Assembly: GCF_004119455.1 (NCBI RefSeq)
Contig: NZ_NRQT01000002.1
Location: 379,501-443,500, forward strand
Source of the DNA: Chryseobacterium sp. CH25
GTDB taxonomy: Bacteria; Bacteroidota; Bacteroidia; Flavobacteriales; Weeksellaceae
DNA length: 64,000 nucleotides
Direction: 5' to 3'
Part shown: one piece after another, positions 7,853 through 17,492 of the stretch
How the letters are laid out: each line of letters starts with the position of its first letter
Position numbering within the stretch: position 1 is the stretch's first letter
Made by a program: the position numbers and the translations under genes
The notes under the pieces: model-generated
The model's database searches: none
Told to the model about the DNA's origin: nothing
What the model saw: only the letters and a program-made list of their open reading frames with translations

Positions 7853-9256
7853 TTATAAAGAGAAATTTTCTTTCATCCATTTAAGCTTATTGAAACTTTT
7901 GACAAATTTCATTTGAATGGAAATAAACTTCTCCTGTGCATCTATCATTTTATTTTCCCTTGAATTGATCAGGAATAGAGAACTTTCACCATTGCTGTAT
8001 CTGGTTTCTTCTGCGACAAGAAGTTTTTGATAATTCACAAGATTTTTTTGTGAAAGATTGATTTGAGTATGATAATTGACCAATTCATTTTTATACGTTT
8101 CTATTTTGGTCTGAAGTTCTCTCTTTTTAACTTGAGTATCAATCTGATTTTGTTCTATTTTCATTTTAGCAATCTGATAATGGGCTCTGGCCTCTCTTTG
8201 GAATACCGGAATTTCAAGCTTTAAACCATATTGAAAATTATTGTCAAAAAGTGGTAAATAATCTGCCCGATAATTTTCCTTGTTAAAGAAATTATAAGTG
8301 AAATCAAGCTTAGGAAGGAAACTCTGCCATTTCAGTTTACGTTCACTTTCTAAAATAGAGTGTTTCTGGTTATAATAAAGTACAGACCAGTGATCATTCA
8401 ACTCTTTTGAGCTCAGTTCCTGCAGGAGAAATTCAAAATCTGAATAAGCTGTATGATCGGAAAGACGATCTTTAGGATACATAGGCTGTAAAATTTCATA
8501 TATTTCGTGATTATCTTTCCATAAAAATAGATGAAGCTTCTGTGTATTTCGGATAAAGTTAAGATAAGCTTCCTGTTGCTGAAGTTCAAAGCTCTGCAGC
8601 TGAGAACTTGCTTCAACGGTATCTATAGCAGCTCTTTCCCCATATTCAAAAGTCTTTTGGGTAAGCTCCATACGTTTTCTGTTAATATTTACCACTTTAG
8701 TCTGCAACTGATAAACTTCAAAGCTTTGTACCCACTCCCAGTAGGTGTTTTCTGCCTCAAGAAGTAATTCATTAGTCAGAACAGTTTGCTCTGCTTCAGT
8801 CATTTTGGAAGCAAACTTTGCCTGATCCAATATAGCTCTTCTTTGATCATATAGCAGGTTTTTTGCCAAAGGAACTGTAATTCCCATGCTGTAGAGCCCA
8901 CCTTTTGTATCACTGGAGTTTAGTTTTTCACCATCCAGATGATGGTATCCAGCCGTCAGATCAATTCCGTACCAGGTGGGAATGCCTAATTCGATATTTT
9001 TTTGTCTGTAATATTGAGTTCCATCAATATTTTTTTCGCCAAGCTTTCCCCCAAGAACTGGGTCAAAACGTCCTCTTGCTTTGGTAATCTCAGCTTGGGC
9101 AATCTTATTCTGGAGTTGATATTTTAATGCCAACGGGTGATAATTTTTAACTGCCGAAATGAATTCCTGAGCGGAAATACTTAAAGAATCCTGAGCAAGA
9201 CCATGCTGGAAAAAAAACAGGATCAGAATAAAAAGAAATCTACTTTGTTTTTTCAT
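7853..9256 (-). CDS. TolC-family outer-membrane efflux protein
   Basis: About 467 aa from ATG 9256 (MKKQSRFLFILILFFFQHGLAQ, a clear signal peptide). An alternative ATG at 9274 would add six residues before it. The body has two TolC-like halves rich in long amphipathic helices (such as AEITKARGRFDPVLGGKLGE, and the repeat-like YQIAKMKIEQNQIDTQVKKREL near the C-terminus). It would form the outer-membrane duct of a tripartite exporter with the HlyD and ABC proteins encoded immediately upstream. It overlaps the 3' end of the HlyD gene by 17 bp, indicating coupling. Confidence 0.87.
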   Translation of the reverse strand: MKKQSRFLFILILFFFQHGLAQDSLSISAQEFISAVKNYHPLALKYQLQNKIAQAEITKARGRFDPVLGGKLGEKNIDGTQYYRQKNIELGIPTWYGIDLTAGYHHLDGEKLNSSDTKGGLYSMGITVPLAKNLLYDQRRAILDQAKFASKMTEAEQTVLTNELLLEAENTYWEWVQSFEVYQLQTKVVNINRKRMELTQKTFEYGERAAIDTVEASSQLQSFELQQQEAYLNFIRNTQKLHLFLWKDNHEIYEILQPMYPKDRLSDHTAYSDFEFLLQELSSKELNDHWSVLYYNQKHSILESERKLKWQSFLPKLDFTYNFFNKENYRADYLPLFDNNFQYGLKLEIPVFQREARAHYQIAKMKIEQNQIDTQVKKRELQTKIETYKNELVNYHTQINLSQKNLVNYQKLLVAEETRYSNGESSLFLINSRENKMIDAQEKFISIQMKFVKSFNKLKWMKENFSL

Positions 9257-10553
9257 ATTTACCGGATTGCTCATTTTTTACTTCATAATAATCTGGTGGG
9301 AAGCCATTGATATTTCTCCAGAGTTCATACCATATCGGAACATCATTGAGAATAGCAATTCCCTGCACACCAGCACCCATCTTAATCTTTGGGGGCCATC
9401 TTTTCTCGTTTTTATCCTCTATAACTAAAGCTCTAAAAAGTCCGTTAGCACTGATGTTGCTTTCTACAGAAATAACTTCCCCTGCAAACGTTCCATAGCT
9501 GGAGTTAGGCCATCCTGAAAATACAATGGCTGGGAAGCCGTCGAAAATACACATAACACGCTGCTTTTCTTTAACAAGAGGAAGATCTACCGGCTTAATA
9601 TAAATTTCCACAGCATAATCTACCCTGGAGGGAACAATGGTTCCTATGTTTTCTCCTTCTTTTAAAACTTCTCCAATTCCTGTTTTGTTGAGCTGTATGA
9701 CCTGTCCGTCCTGCGAAGCGATAATGAAATATAAACCCTGTCTTGCTTTATAGTTGGCCACCTGGTTTTCAAGCTTGGCGATTTCTCCTTCACTGCCTTC
9801 AATCTGTCCCATATTCTGAAAACGTTCCCCTTCTATTTTACTGAGCTTTTCTGTGTAATCCTGAATTACAGAATTTTGCTCAATGCCTACATTGATGATT
9901 TCCTGGCGGGTTTGAGCTGTTTTATTTTCTGAAGCTGTTTTTTTGGCAATGGAGTTTTGATAAGAAATACTTCTCTGCTGAAATTGAGTAAGAGAAACCA
10001 AGCCTTCCTCATACATTTTTTTCTGCCTGTTAAACTGATCCTCAGATAATTTAAGTTCATTGATAGTCGCTGCCAGTTCGGCTTCCTCACCGGTTAGTTT
10101 ATTGTTGAGCTGGCTGATTTTTATCTTGAGCTGATTAAGCTTTAGATCTCTTGCTGAATGTAGTGCCTGAAGCTGGCTTTTAACCGTCCCTACTTTAGCT
10201 TCATAAAAGTCTCGTACTCCTCTTTTAGCATTAACCTGTTCCTGGGTTCTTTGAACCAAAAGCGGATCTAAATAATCGTCCTTTATTTCAGAAAGCTGCA
10301 GTAAAGTATCACCCTTTTTTACATAGTCTCCATTTTTCACATTCCATTTGATAATTTTCCCCGGAATAGGAGAGTGGAGCTGCTGAGGTCTTTGTTCCTG
10401 ATAAAGAGAAGTAACATTCCCTTTTACTTTTATATTCTGCGTCCAGGGAAGAAATAAAGTGATAAGACCCCCAATGAAAATAAACATAAACCATCTTTTG
10501 ACTCTTGATTTTTTATGAATATGATATATTTTGTCAAATGACTGTAATTCCAT
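9240..10553 (-). CDS. HlyD-family membrane-fusion (adaptor) protein
   Basis: About 437 aa from ATG 10553 (MELQSFDKIYHIHKK), which sits 1 nt after the ABC gene stop; the frame is open to 10616 but that would overlap the ABC gene. There is one transmembrane helix near residues 20-40 (WFMFIFIGGLITLFLPW), a biotinyl-lipoyl-like half (HSPIPGKIIKWNVKNGDYVKKGD, about 62-84), a long coiled-coil hairpin (about 100-270), and a second barrel half (IIASQDGQVIQLNKTGIGEVLKEGE). It bridges inner-membrane ABC protein and TolC across the periplasm. The substrate is unknown. Confidence 0.88.
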   Translation of the reverse strand: MELQSFDKIYHIHKKSRVKRWFMFIFIGGLITLFLPWTQNIKVKGNVTSLYQEQRPQQLHSPIPGKIIKWNVKNGDYVKKGDTLLQLSEIKDDYLDPLLVQRTQEQVNAKRGVRDFYEAKVGTVKSQLQALHSARDLKLNQLKIKISQLNNKLTGEEAELAATINELKLSEDQFNRQKKMYEEGLVSLTQFQQRSISYQNSIAKKTASENKTAQTRQEIINVGIEQNSVIQDYTEKLSKIEGERFQNMGQIEGSEGEIAKLENQVANYKARQGLYFIIASQDGQVIQLNKTGIGEVLKEGENIGTIVPSRVDYAVEIYIKPVDLPLVKEKQRVMCIFDGFPAIVFSGWPNSSYGTFAGEVISVESNISANGLFRALVIEDKNEKRWPPKIKMGAGVQGIAILNDVPIWYELWRNINGFPPDYYEVKNEQSGKYEKTK

Positions 10554-10554
10554 T

Positions 10555-12227
10555 TTACTGATTTTTATAGTATGTTTTTGATGTACCGTTTTCCAGATGA
10601 ATGTGCTGATCTGCATACTGAAGCAGTTCAGGATCCTGGGAAACGATAATGATGGTTGTTTCTTCTTTGATCTTCTGCAGATACTGTATCATTTTTTCCT
10701 GATATTCTTCGCGGATGCCAGCAAAAGGATTTTCCAGGATGATGAGTCTTTTTTCACCCAGAAGAGCACGAAGTAATAAAATTTTCTTCTTTGAACTGAA
10801 TGTAATTTCCGGATCAGTCTCACTGACTTCAGTAAAGAATCCACTGCTGAACATGCTGGAAATGTTTTCTATTCCTATGCTTTCAGAAAGTTCAAGGATA
10901 TCTTCGGTATGACTTTGTGTATTTCCTAATGTGATATTTTCTTTTACTGTTCCCTGAATAATTTTCATATTTTCAAGGTAAAGACCAATGTGATTTCTAA
11001 GCTGTTGTTTCTCAATATTCTTTAATGGAATTTTATCAAACAGAATAGTTCCTGAGCTGGGTTCAAAAAATCCTGTAATCATATTGAGAAGAAGTGTTTT
11101 TCCGGCTCCTAGTTTACCTGTTAATATATTGATGCTATTTTCTTTGATTTTAAAATTCAGATCAGAAAGTATGGGTTGATGATCATTAAATGAGAAACTG
11201 ACATTTTTGAATTCAATCTCTATCCCTTTTTCTTTCTGAGATAATTCAATCTCACCATTGAGTTCTTCTTTAAGTTCAGTAATCTTTGAAAGTTTAGCAA
11301 AAGAAGCAATAAGGTCATAATAGCTTTCAAGACTTACAATCAGTTTTTCTACTGCAGACATAATACTCAAAACAACAATTTCTGTTGCAATAAAGGCTCC
11401 TATATTTAATTTTTGATTAATCAGAAGATAGGTTCCAATGGCAAGCATGGCTAATGTAATGATCACCTTAAAGGCAATAATTGTTTTGTATTGAAAAACA
11501 AGAACTTTGAAATGGGAAGTTCTGTGTTTAAGATATTCTACCACCCGATTATCGGTTCCTTTTAAATGGGCATTGTTTTCAGCATGCATTTTAAATGTTT
11601 TCACAGATCCGGCAATATCTTCTATCCACGCAGCGGTATCATATTTCTTATTGCTTTCTTCAATACTGGATTTAATCCCACTTTCCATCGTGTATCTGAA
11701 AATAATAACCACAGAAATAATAACCAATGCTCCGAATGCCAGAAACCAGGGATGGTAAAAAGAAAGTAAAAGAATTCCAAAAACAATTTGAATCAGGGCA
11801 GTAGGAATTTCCAGCAAAATTTTTGAAATACCTTTTTGTAAATTCTGGATATCAAAAAACGGTTAACCAGTTCTGGGAGATAATATTTTCTTGTGTAAGA
11901 AAGATCTACTTTAGGTATCTTATCTGCTATAGCAATGGAAAACTCTACAAATATTTTCTGTTGTATTTTTTCAATAATCTGGATAACCTTTAGTCTGAAA
12001 TATCCGGCAAGCCACGTTCCGATGACTACAAAAAATATAAGAATGTATATGGATGTAGTCATTGTAGCGCCCATCACAAAGCTCACAATAGACTGTATCC
12101 CCAAAGGAACACTCAGTAAAACAAGACCATTGAGGACGGCATAAAAATAAATATTAGTAACATCTTTTTTCTCTTTTGTAATGTAACGGAGTAGTCTTTT
12201 ACCCTGTTCATTGGCTGTTATTTCCAT
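10555..12227 (-). pseudogene. ABC exporter (TMD-NBD), frameshifted, degenerate NBD
   Basis: Two ORFs (11793-12227 and 10555-11817) are the halves of one protein of about 557 aa. The break is one missing base in the A6 run at 11854-11859 (+ strand); adding one base restores PELVNRFFDIQNLQKGISKI. The N-terminal half has type-I exporter membrane helices and no C39 peptidase domain. The ATPase keeps Walker A (TGKLGAGKT), but the Q-loop Gln, signature (FSSKKK for LSGGQ), Walker B (LIILENP) and H-loop (VSQDPE) are all altered. It is first gene of an exporter operon with HlyD and TolC. The frameshift is probably a sequencing error; the altered ATPase motifs are not explained by it. Confidence 0.8.
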
Positions 12228-12660
12228 TTTTCTTTTTTACGAAGGTTAAATATTTATCTGCTTTAGACTTTCCAATAAATAATGGACATTAGCTATCGGA
12301 AAATAAAGCCTGGAAGTTTCCCATTTTAAAATATCTGCATACGATTTGGGGTACTGAAATTTTTGAAACAGATATAATAGTTAGAACATTAATACTTTTC
12401 TAAATCAGATTTTATGATTCGCTTTGACTGATTTTTAGCAGCAGTTCCGTTGGGTTTTCTTTTTTCTGAATCCTGTATATAAAGCCTTACATAGATTGTG
12501 AATTTTATCTGAAAACATATAGATTATAGCTCTGTTGTTTCGTGGCTTCAAAGATAATGGATGAGATGTTGTTAATATTCTTATCTACATTAGAATGAGA
12601 TTAAAATGTCATTAGAAAATGACGTGCAGATTTCATTTTTTTATGATCATTATCATATTA

Positions 12661-12690
12661 TTCATAGATTCACGGCTTGGAATCTATGAA
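12661..12690. repeat. 11-bp inverted repeat upstream of sucC
   Basis: TTCATAGATTC (12661-12671) and GAATCTATGAA (12680-12690) are exact reverse complements around the 8-nt loop acggcttg. There is no T-run. It could be an operator, a remnant terminator or a dispersed palindrome. Confidence 0.65.
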
Positions 12691-12759
12691 GATTGCTTAT
12701 AATCTTACCGAATGAATTAAAAGTTCAACAAATTTCTTTTTAACCTTGTTCATTTTTAG

Positions 12760-12767
12760 TAAATTTG
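12760..12767 (+). promoter_or_regulatory. Probable -7 element of sucC promoter
   Basis: TAAATTTG matches the Bacteroidota -7 consensus TAnnTTTG. The ATG of sucC is 39 bp downstream. No TTG is found at the ideal upstream spacing, so only this half is supported. Confidence 0.5.
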
Positions 12768-12805
12768 TCAACCTTTAAATATTAAAATAAAATAATAAAA
12801 ATAAT

Positions 12806-13996
12806 ATGAATCTTCACGAGTATCAATCAAAAGAGATTTTATCAAAGTATGGAGTAGCTATCCAACGTGGTTTCGTTGCAAACAACGTAGATGAAGCTGT
12901 AGCAGCTGCTGAAAAATTGACTGCTGAAACTGGAGCTCAGGCTTGGGTTGTAAAAGCACAGATTCACGCAGGTGGTCGTGGTAAAGGTGGGGGTGTTAAG
13001 TTTTCTCCAAACATGGATAAACTTAAAGAAAACGCTCAGAATATCATCGGAATGCAGTTGGTAACTCCACAAACTTCTGCTGAAGGTAAAAAAGTACACT
13101 CTGTTTTGGTTGCAGAAGATGTTTATTATCCTGGAGAATCTGAAACTAAAGAATTTTATGTTTCTATTCTTTTAGATAGAGCTGAAGGGAAAAATACAAT
13201 CGTATATTCTACTGAAGGTGGTATGGATATTGAGCACGTTGCTGAAGTAACTCCTCACTTAATCCACAACGAACTTATTGACCCAGCTATCGGTCTTCAA
13301 GGATTCCAGGCTAGAAAAATTGCTTTCAACCTAGGTCTTGAAGGAAATGCATTCAAAGAGTTTGTGAAATTTATTTCTTCTCTTTACAATGCTTACACAG
13401 GTATTGATGCATCTCTTTTCGAAATTAATCCAGTGTTGAAAACTTCTGATAACAAAATTATCGCTGTAGATGCTAAAGTAACTTTAGATGACAACTCATT
13501 ATTCCGTCACAAAGACTTAGCTGAACTAAGAGATACAAGAGAAGAAGATCCAATGGATGTAGAAGCTGGTGAAGCTGGTCTTAACTTCGTAAAACTAGAC
13601 GGTAACGTTGCTTGTATGGTAAATGGTGCTGGTCTTGCTATGGCAACTATGGATATCATCAAATTATCTGGTGGTAACCCTGCTAACTTCCTTGACGTAG
13701 GTGGTACTGCAGATGCTCAGAGAGTACAGACTGCTTTCGGAATCATCTTAAGAGATCCAAACGTAAAAGCTATCTTAATTAACATCTTCGGAGGTATCGT
13801 AAGATGTGACAGAGTTGCTCAAGGTGTAGTAGATGCTTACAAAGCTATGGGTAGCCTTCCTGTTCCATTGATCGTAAGATTACAAGGAACTAACGCTGTA
13901 GAAGCTAAAAAATTAATTGATGAGTCTGGTCTTCCAGTTCACTCTGCAATTACTTTAGAAGAAGCTGCAAACAAAGTAAAAGAAGTTTTAGCTTAA
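12806..13996 (+). CDS. sucC: Succinate-CoA ligase [ADP-forming] beta subunit
   Basis: A 396-aa protein of standard length. The N-terminus MNLHEYQSKEILSKYGVAIQRG and the ATP-grasp segment WVVKAQIHAGGRGKGGGVK (about 48-66) are diagnostic. The C-terminal CoA-ligase part contains FLDVGGTADAQRVQTAF and INIFGGIVRCDRVAQGVV. It catalyses the substrate-level phosphorylation step of the TCA cycle with the alpha subunit; sucD is not in this window, so the subunits are not encoded together here. Codons look optimised (many GCT, GGT, GTA), as expected for high expression. A strong terminator follows at 14021. Confidence 0.96.
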   Translation: MNLHEYQSKEILSKYGVAIQRGFVANNVDEAVAAAEKLTAETGAQAWVVKAQIHAGGRGKGGGVKFSPNMDKLKENAQNIIGMQLVTPQTSAEGKKVHSVLVAEDVYYPGESETKEFYVSILLDRAEGKNTIVYSTEGGMDIEHVAEVTPHLIHNELIDPAIGLQGFQARKIAFNLGLEGNAFKEFVKFISSLYNAYTGIDASLFEINPVLKTSDNKIIAVDAKVTLDDNSLFRHKDLAELRDTREEDPMDVEAGEAGLNFVKLDGNVACMVNGAGLAMATMDIIKLSGGNPANFLDVGGTADAQRVQTAFGIILRDPNVKAILINIFGGIVRCDRVAQGVVDAYKAMGSLPVPLIVRLQGTNAVEAKKLIDESGLPVHSAITLEEAANKVKEVLA

Positions 13997-14020
13997 TCTA
14001 AAATTTTCAAATAAATAAGA

Positions 14021-14048
14021 AACCGTTCCAATTTTGGAACGGTTTTTT
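14021..14048 (+). terminator. Terminator after sucC
   Basis: AACCGTTCCAA (14021-14031) pairs with TTGGAACGGTT (14034-14044), followed by a run of Ts. It is 25 bp after the sucC stop. Confidence 0.9.
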
Positions 14049-14071
14049 AATGCGTATAAGAAACGGTATTC

Positions 14072-14566
14072 ATGAAAAAATTATACATCCCGGAACCATG
14101 TTCTGAAAACTGGGAATCTATGTCTCCACAGGAAAAAGGTAGGTTATGTTCTGCCTGTAATAAATGTGTTATTGATTTTACACAAAAGAAACCTCAGGAG
14201 ATTCAACAAATTATAGAAGAAAAGAAAGAGGAGCAGATCTGTGGCAGATTTTATAATCATCAGCTGAAAATGCCTGATCCGTCTGAAAAATTGAAGGAAC
14301 GCTTCTTTACATATATCCCATCTTATTTACAAAATACTAAAATAGCATTCTTATTATTTTCTTTCGTCTTATTCTTAATAGGTTGTTCAAAACCCAAAGA
14401 AGAGGTTTGTATGACGACAGGATTGGTAGATATCATAGAAGAGGATTCTACCATTACTAAGAAAGACTATGTTATGGGAGAACCTATGATGATAGACGAT
14501 GATACTGTTGCTAAAATCCCTAAAAAAGATAGTGCTGTAATTCCTAAGAAACACAGTACAAAATAA
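14072..14566 (+). CDS. Cys-rich N-domain protein with one TM segment
   Basis: A 164-aa protein. The N-terminal 75 residues carry five cysteines: C10 in IPEPCSENW, the cluster C26-x2-C29-x2-C32 (CSACNKC), and C57 in CGRF. The pattern (W-x2-M, then GRLCSACNKCVIDFT, then CGRF) is a domain I know from many Chryseobacterium proteins, often ahead of TonB-like or carboxypeptidase-regulatory domains, and may bind a metal. One helix (about 89-107, IAFLLFSFVLFLIGC) precedes an acidic/Lys-rich tail. The tail is short, so this may be a reduced version. No function is assignable. It starts 75 bp after sucC, behind a terminator. Confidence 0.7.
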   Translation: MKKLYIPEPCSENWESMSPQEKGRLCSACNKCVIDFTQKKPQEIQQIIEEKKEEQICGRFYNHQLKMPDPSEKLKERFFTYIPSYLQNTKIAFLLFSFVLFLIGCSKPKEEVCMTTGLVDIIEEDSTITKKDYVMGEPMMIDDDTVAKIPKKDSAVIPKKHSTK

Positions 14567-14941
14567 TTTGTTGGAATTATACGAAGGACCAAAAGCTTCT
14601 CTGGCCAAGAATACACAAATTTTTTGATGCAATAATAACTCTAGCTTTAGACTTATAAATCCAAAATACTACTCTATATACCTATGTGGCTAAAAATTTA
14701 GAATCACATAGGAGCATAGATTTATGTATAAATAAAATGATTCGTGAATTCGTTGCTATTATCAACAGCATAAAATTTTATCGCAGATAAAATCTTTGCG
14801 CCTTAAAAAGGTCAAACCTTTGCGTCCTTGCGAATTCCAACAAAAAAAAGCCACTCCAAACATTTGAAGCAGCTTTCTATTATATTAATATATCCACAAA
14901 CATCTGTGAAATCAGTAAGATCTGTGGGGAATTAAAATCAA
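14567..14941. other. 375-bp intergenic region with repeat-like remnants
   Basis: No ORF is supported. The stretch around 14790-14840 (tttgcgcc, tttgcgtccttgcg) and the catctgtgaaatcagtaag segment near 14900 look like decayed intergenic repeats. The latter resembles the catctgtg motif that opens the DnaA-box units at 51, 285 and 667. Confidence 0.5.
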
Positions 14942-15826
14942 TTATTTATCCTGGCTTTCCGGTAAATTATTTTCTCCACTTGTAATACTGATGCTTGTAG
15001 GAGTAACCAGTTGGATTTTATCTACATCAAACCGCTCTTTAATATTTAAATAAGCCTTACTTCTTACCTGTGCCAGGTTAGCTCCAATCTTGATCCAGAA
15101 TTTAACCTGCAGATTAAAAGACCCCTGCTTGAGATCTGTAAAAATTACTTCTGCAGTATCCAGCTTATCCACATTGTCAAGATTCTTTACCACCTCCAGA
15201 ATACTTTTCTGAGCTTTACTGATGTCTTCATCAGCCGGAATTTCAAAATTTAAGATAATTCTGCGTTGAGGTGAAGCCGTAATGTTATAAAACGGAGCAT
15301 TAAAAACTACCTGATTGGGGATATATGCTTTCTTTCCGTCATCCGTAAGGATTTTAGTTGTTAGAAATCCAATTTCCTGTACGGTTCCGGAATGAGTTCC
15401 AATCGTAATATAATCACCCACTTTAAAAGCTTTATCAATACCAATCAACATTCCTGAAAAGATACTTGATACAAGATCTTTTAAAGCAACTCCGGCAATA
15501 ACTCCGGCAACCCCTAAACTTCCGATAAACTTCCAGAGGAAACCACTGAAGCCCATAATTTCTAGGGAAATAAATGTTCCAAGCAGCATAATCAGGAATC
15601 TGAATACACTGATTAGAGTAACCAGTGAACTCTCTTTCTGGCTTTTCGGAAAGAATCTGTGAAATAGTTTTACTGCAATTTGGCTCATGTATTTACTGCT
15701 AATAAGAAAGAATGTAAATACTAAAATGCCGACAATTAATTTGGGAGTAAGCTCTGCAAACGTTACATACCAATTCTCCAATACCTTATACACCAAGTCT
15801 ATGTAGGTGAGCCCGGTTTTCTCCAT
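14942..15826 (-). CDS. Mechanosensitive channel, MscS family
   Basis: A 294-aa inner-membrane protein. Three N-terminal helices are followed by the pore helix and beta-domain junction GSLGVAGVIAGVALKDLVSS, then GMLIGIDKAFKVGDYITIG, the core MscS signature (about residues 85-145). The C-terminal part matches the MscS alpha/beta domain (FEIPADEDISKAQKSILEVV). It protects cells from hypo-osmotic shock by opening under membrane tension. It is transcribed divergently from the peroxiredoxin gene and stands alone. Confidence 0.92.
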   Translation of the reverse strand: MEKTGLTYIDLVYKVLENWYVTFAELTPKLIVGILVFTFFLISSKYMSQIAVKLFHRFFPKSQKESSLVTLISVFRFLIMLLGTFISLEIMGFSGFLWKFIGSLGVAGVIAGVALKDLVSSIFSGMLIGIDKAFKVGDYITIGTHSGTVQEIGFLTTKILTDDGKKAYIPNQVVFNAPFYNITASPQRRIILNFEIPADEDISKAQKSILEVVKNLDNVDKLDTAEVIFTDLKQGSFNLQVKFWIKIGANLAQVRSKAYLNIKERFDVDKIQLVTPTSISITSGENNLPESQDK

Positions 15827-15868
15827 GAATAAAATTTTACATTAAAGATATAAATTTTCTTCAAAAAA

Positions 15869-15900
15869 TTTTGCTAGTATCAAAAAGTCTACTAAATTTG
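15869..15900 (+). promoter_or_regulatory. Promoter of the peroxiredoxin gene
   Basis: TTTTG at 15869-15873 and TAAATTTG at 15893-15900 are separated by 19 nt, an excellent match to the Bacteroidota consensus (TTG, 17-20 nt, TAnnTTTG). The predicted start lies about 6 nt further on and the ATG is at 15924. Confidence 0.8.
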
Positions 15901-15923
15901 TAGACTAACAAACGCGAAATATT

Positions 15924-16559
15924 ATGTCAATCAAACTAGGAGATACAGCACCCAACTTTCAGGCAGAATCATCTTTAGGAGATATCAACTTTTATAATTA
16001 TCTGGGAGATTCATGGGGAATTCTATTTTCTCATCCGGCAGATTATACACCGGTATGCACTACAGAATTAGGATATACCTCTAAATTAAAGTCTGAATTT
16101 GCTGAAAGAGACACCAAAGTGATTGCCTTAAGTGTGGATGGAGTAGAAGATCATCAGAACTGGATAAAAGATATTAATGAAACCCAAAATACGGATGTAC
16201 AGTTTCCGATCATCGCAGATAAAGAAAGAAAAATTTCTGAGCTCTATGATTTTATTCATCCTAATGCTTCTGCTACAGCAACGGTGCGTTCCTTATTGAT
16301 TATTGACCCGGCTAAAAAAGTGAGGCTTATTATCACTTATCCAGCCTCTACAGGAAGAAATTTTAATGAAATACTGAGAGTATTGGATTCTTTACAGCTT
16401 GTGGATAATTATCAGGTTGCTACTCCTGTAAACTGGAAGAATGGGGAAGATGTGATTGTTCCGCCTGCAGTATCTACGGAAGATGCTATCAAAAAATTCC
16501 CTAAGGGAGTGACTGAAATAAAGCCGTATTTAAGATATACGCCCCAACCGAATACATGA
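15924..16559 (+). CDS. 1-Cys peroxiredoxin (Prx6 type)
   Basis: A 211-aa thiol peroxidase reducing H2O2 and organic peroxides. The active-site segment HPADYTPVCTTELG has the peroxidatic Cys45, with the P-x3-TxxC arrangement of the family. No other cysteine occurs, so there is no resolving Cys, and the long C-terminal extension (KKFPKGVTEIKPYLRYTPQP) is typical of Prx6. An external thiol must recycle it. A canonical promoter precedes it and a terminator follows, so it is monocistronic. Confidence 0.94.
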   Translation: MSIKLGDTAPNFQAESSLGDINFYNYLGDSWGILFSHPADYTPVCTTELGYTSKLKSEFAERDTKVIALSVDGVEDHQNWIKDINETQNTDVQFPIIADKERKISELYDFIHPNASATATVRSLLIIDPAKKVRLIITYPASTGRNFNEILRVLDSLQLVDNYQVATPVNWKNGEDVIVPPAVSTEDAIKKFPKGVTEIKPYLRYTPQPNT

Positions 16560-16598
16560 TTTATTTGATTTTTTATAGTTTAGTTTTAATTTGTACGA

Positions 16599-16630
16599 AA
16601 AGCGACCCGAAATTTATTTCGGGCCGCTTT
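16599..16630. terminator. Bidirectional terminator after peroxiredoxin
   Basis: The long stem AAAGCG-A-CCCGAAAT (16599-16613) pairs with ATTTCGGG-C-CGCTTT (16616-16630), with one A/C mismatch and T-rich flanks. It lies between convergent genes. Confidence 0.85.
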
Positions 16631-16653
16631 ATTTTTTATAAGTATTTCAGTGA

Positions 16654-17244
16654 TTACTTAACGTCGTTAATGATTTGTTTTGCTTTAGACGTTGGAAGAT
16701 AAATCTGGAATCCTAAACCAAAAGTAATTTTGTTAGTATATCCACCGCTTCCGAATCCAGCGTTTGCATCATATTTCACTAAACCTTCTAAACCAATGTT
16801 TGGCGTAATGAAGTAAGAATAACCAGGACCAAATCCGAAGTTAAGACCGTTAGAAGAAGAACCTCCTTTAGAGATAGACATTCCTCCAACACCTACATTA
16901 CCTTCGAAGAACCATCTTCCGTGGTGTAGTAAGTTATTCACTCCTTTTTCTCCCGGGTTAAGATAGTAACGTCCTAATGCTCCAACATTATATGTGAAAG
17001 TAGTTGGTGCATCTTTAGCTCCTTTAAATCCTAAATCTACATAACCCCCTACTGCAAGATTATCTTCAATGAAATAGGCTCCTTTTGGCTGAATGGCAAA
17101 GTCATATCCTGCTCCTTCATTTAACCCAAAATTTGCACCTGCAAGGTTACCCCCTACCATCCAATTACCTTTCTGAATCTGAGCGTTTGCAGTTGCTGTT
17201 AAACCTGCTATAGCTAATACTCCTGTTAAAATAAGTTTTTTCAT
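16654..17244 (-). CDS. Outer-membrane beta-barrel protein
   Basis: A 196-aa protein with signal peptide MKKLILTGVLAIAGLTATANA, then alternating hydrophobic strands rich in Gly and aromatics (QKGNWMVGGNLAGANFGLN, EGLVKYDANAGFGSGGY). This is a small porin-like barrel, about eight strands by length. Similar proteins are abundant in Flavobacteria, but none gives a specific substrate. It stands alone and is followed by a shared terminator. Confidence 0.82.
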   Translation of the reverse strand: MKKLILTGVLAIAGLTATANAQIQKGNWMVGGNLAGANFGLNEGAGYDFAIQPKGAYFIEDNLAVGGYVDLGFKGAKDAPTTFTYNVGALGRYYLNPGEKGVNNLLHHGRWFFEGNVGVGGMSISKGGSSSNGLNFGFGPGYSYFITPNIGLEGLVKYDANAGFGSGGYTNKITFGLGFQIYLPTSKAKQIINDVK

Positions 17245-17492
17245 AATTTATTATTTTAATAATTAAATGTTTATTATTCACGAATTATAGAAAAAACAAT
17301 AAATGTGCCAGAGTCTTAATTTTAGACAATTTTTCTAAATTAATGTTAATAATATCAATAAGATAGGAAGTGTATTTTTAACATATTTATTGAATATTTC
17401 ACAATTAATGAGTAGAGAAGTCGGTGAAGTGTAAAAGAATGATTATATCGTTCTAGAATCTTCAGTGAGTTTCTAAAACTTCTTTTCTGTTT

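Larger units (their letters stand above)
12228..12805. other. 578-bp intergenic region between exporter operon and sucC
   Basis: I see no coding ORF here. It contains an 11-bp perfect inverted repeat at 12661-12690 and, near its right end, a -7-like element for sucC at 12760-12767. The rest is AT-rich without clear features. Confidence 0.6.

Noticed and set aside
11793..12227. Separate small membrane protein (144 aa)
   Set aside because: It is the N-terminal half of the ABC exporter; one added base joins the frames.
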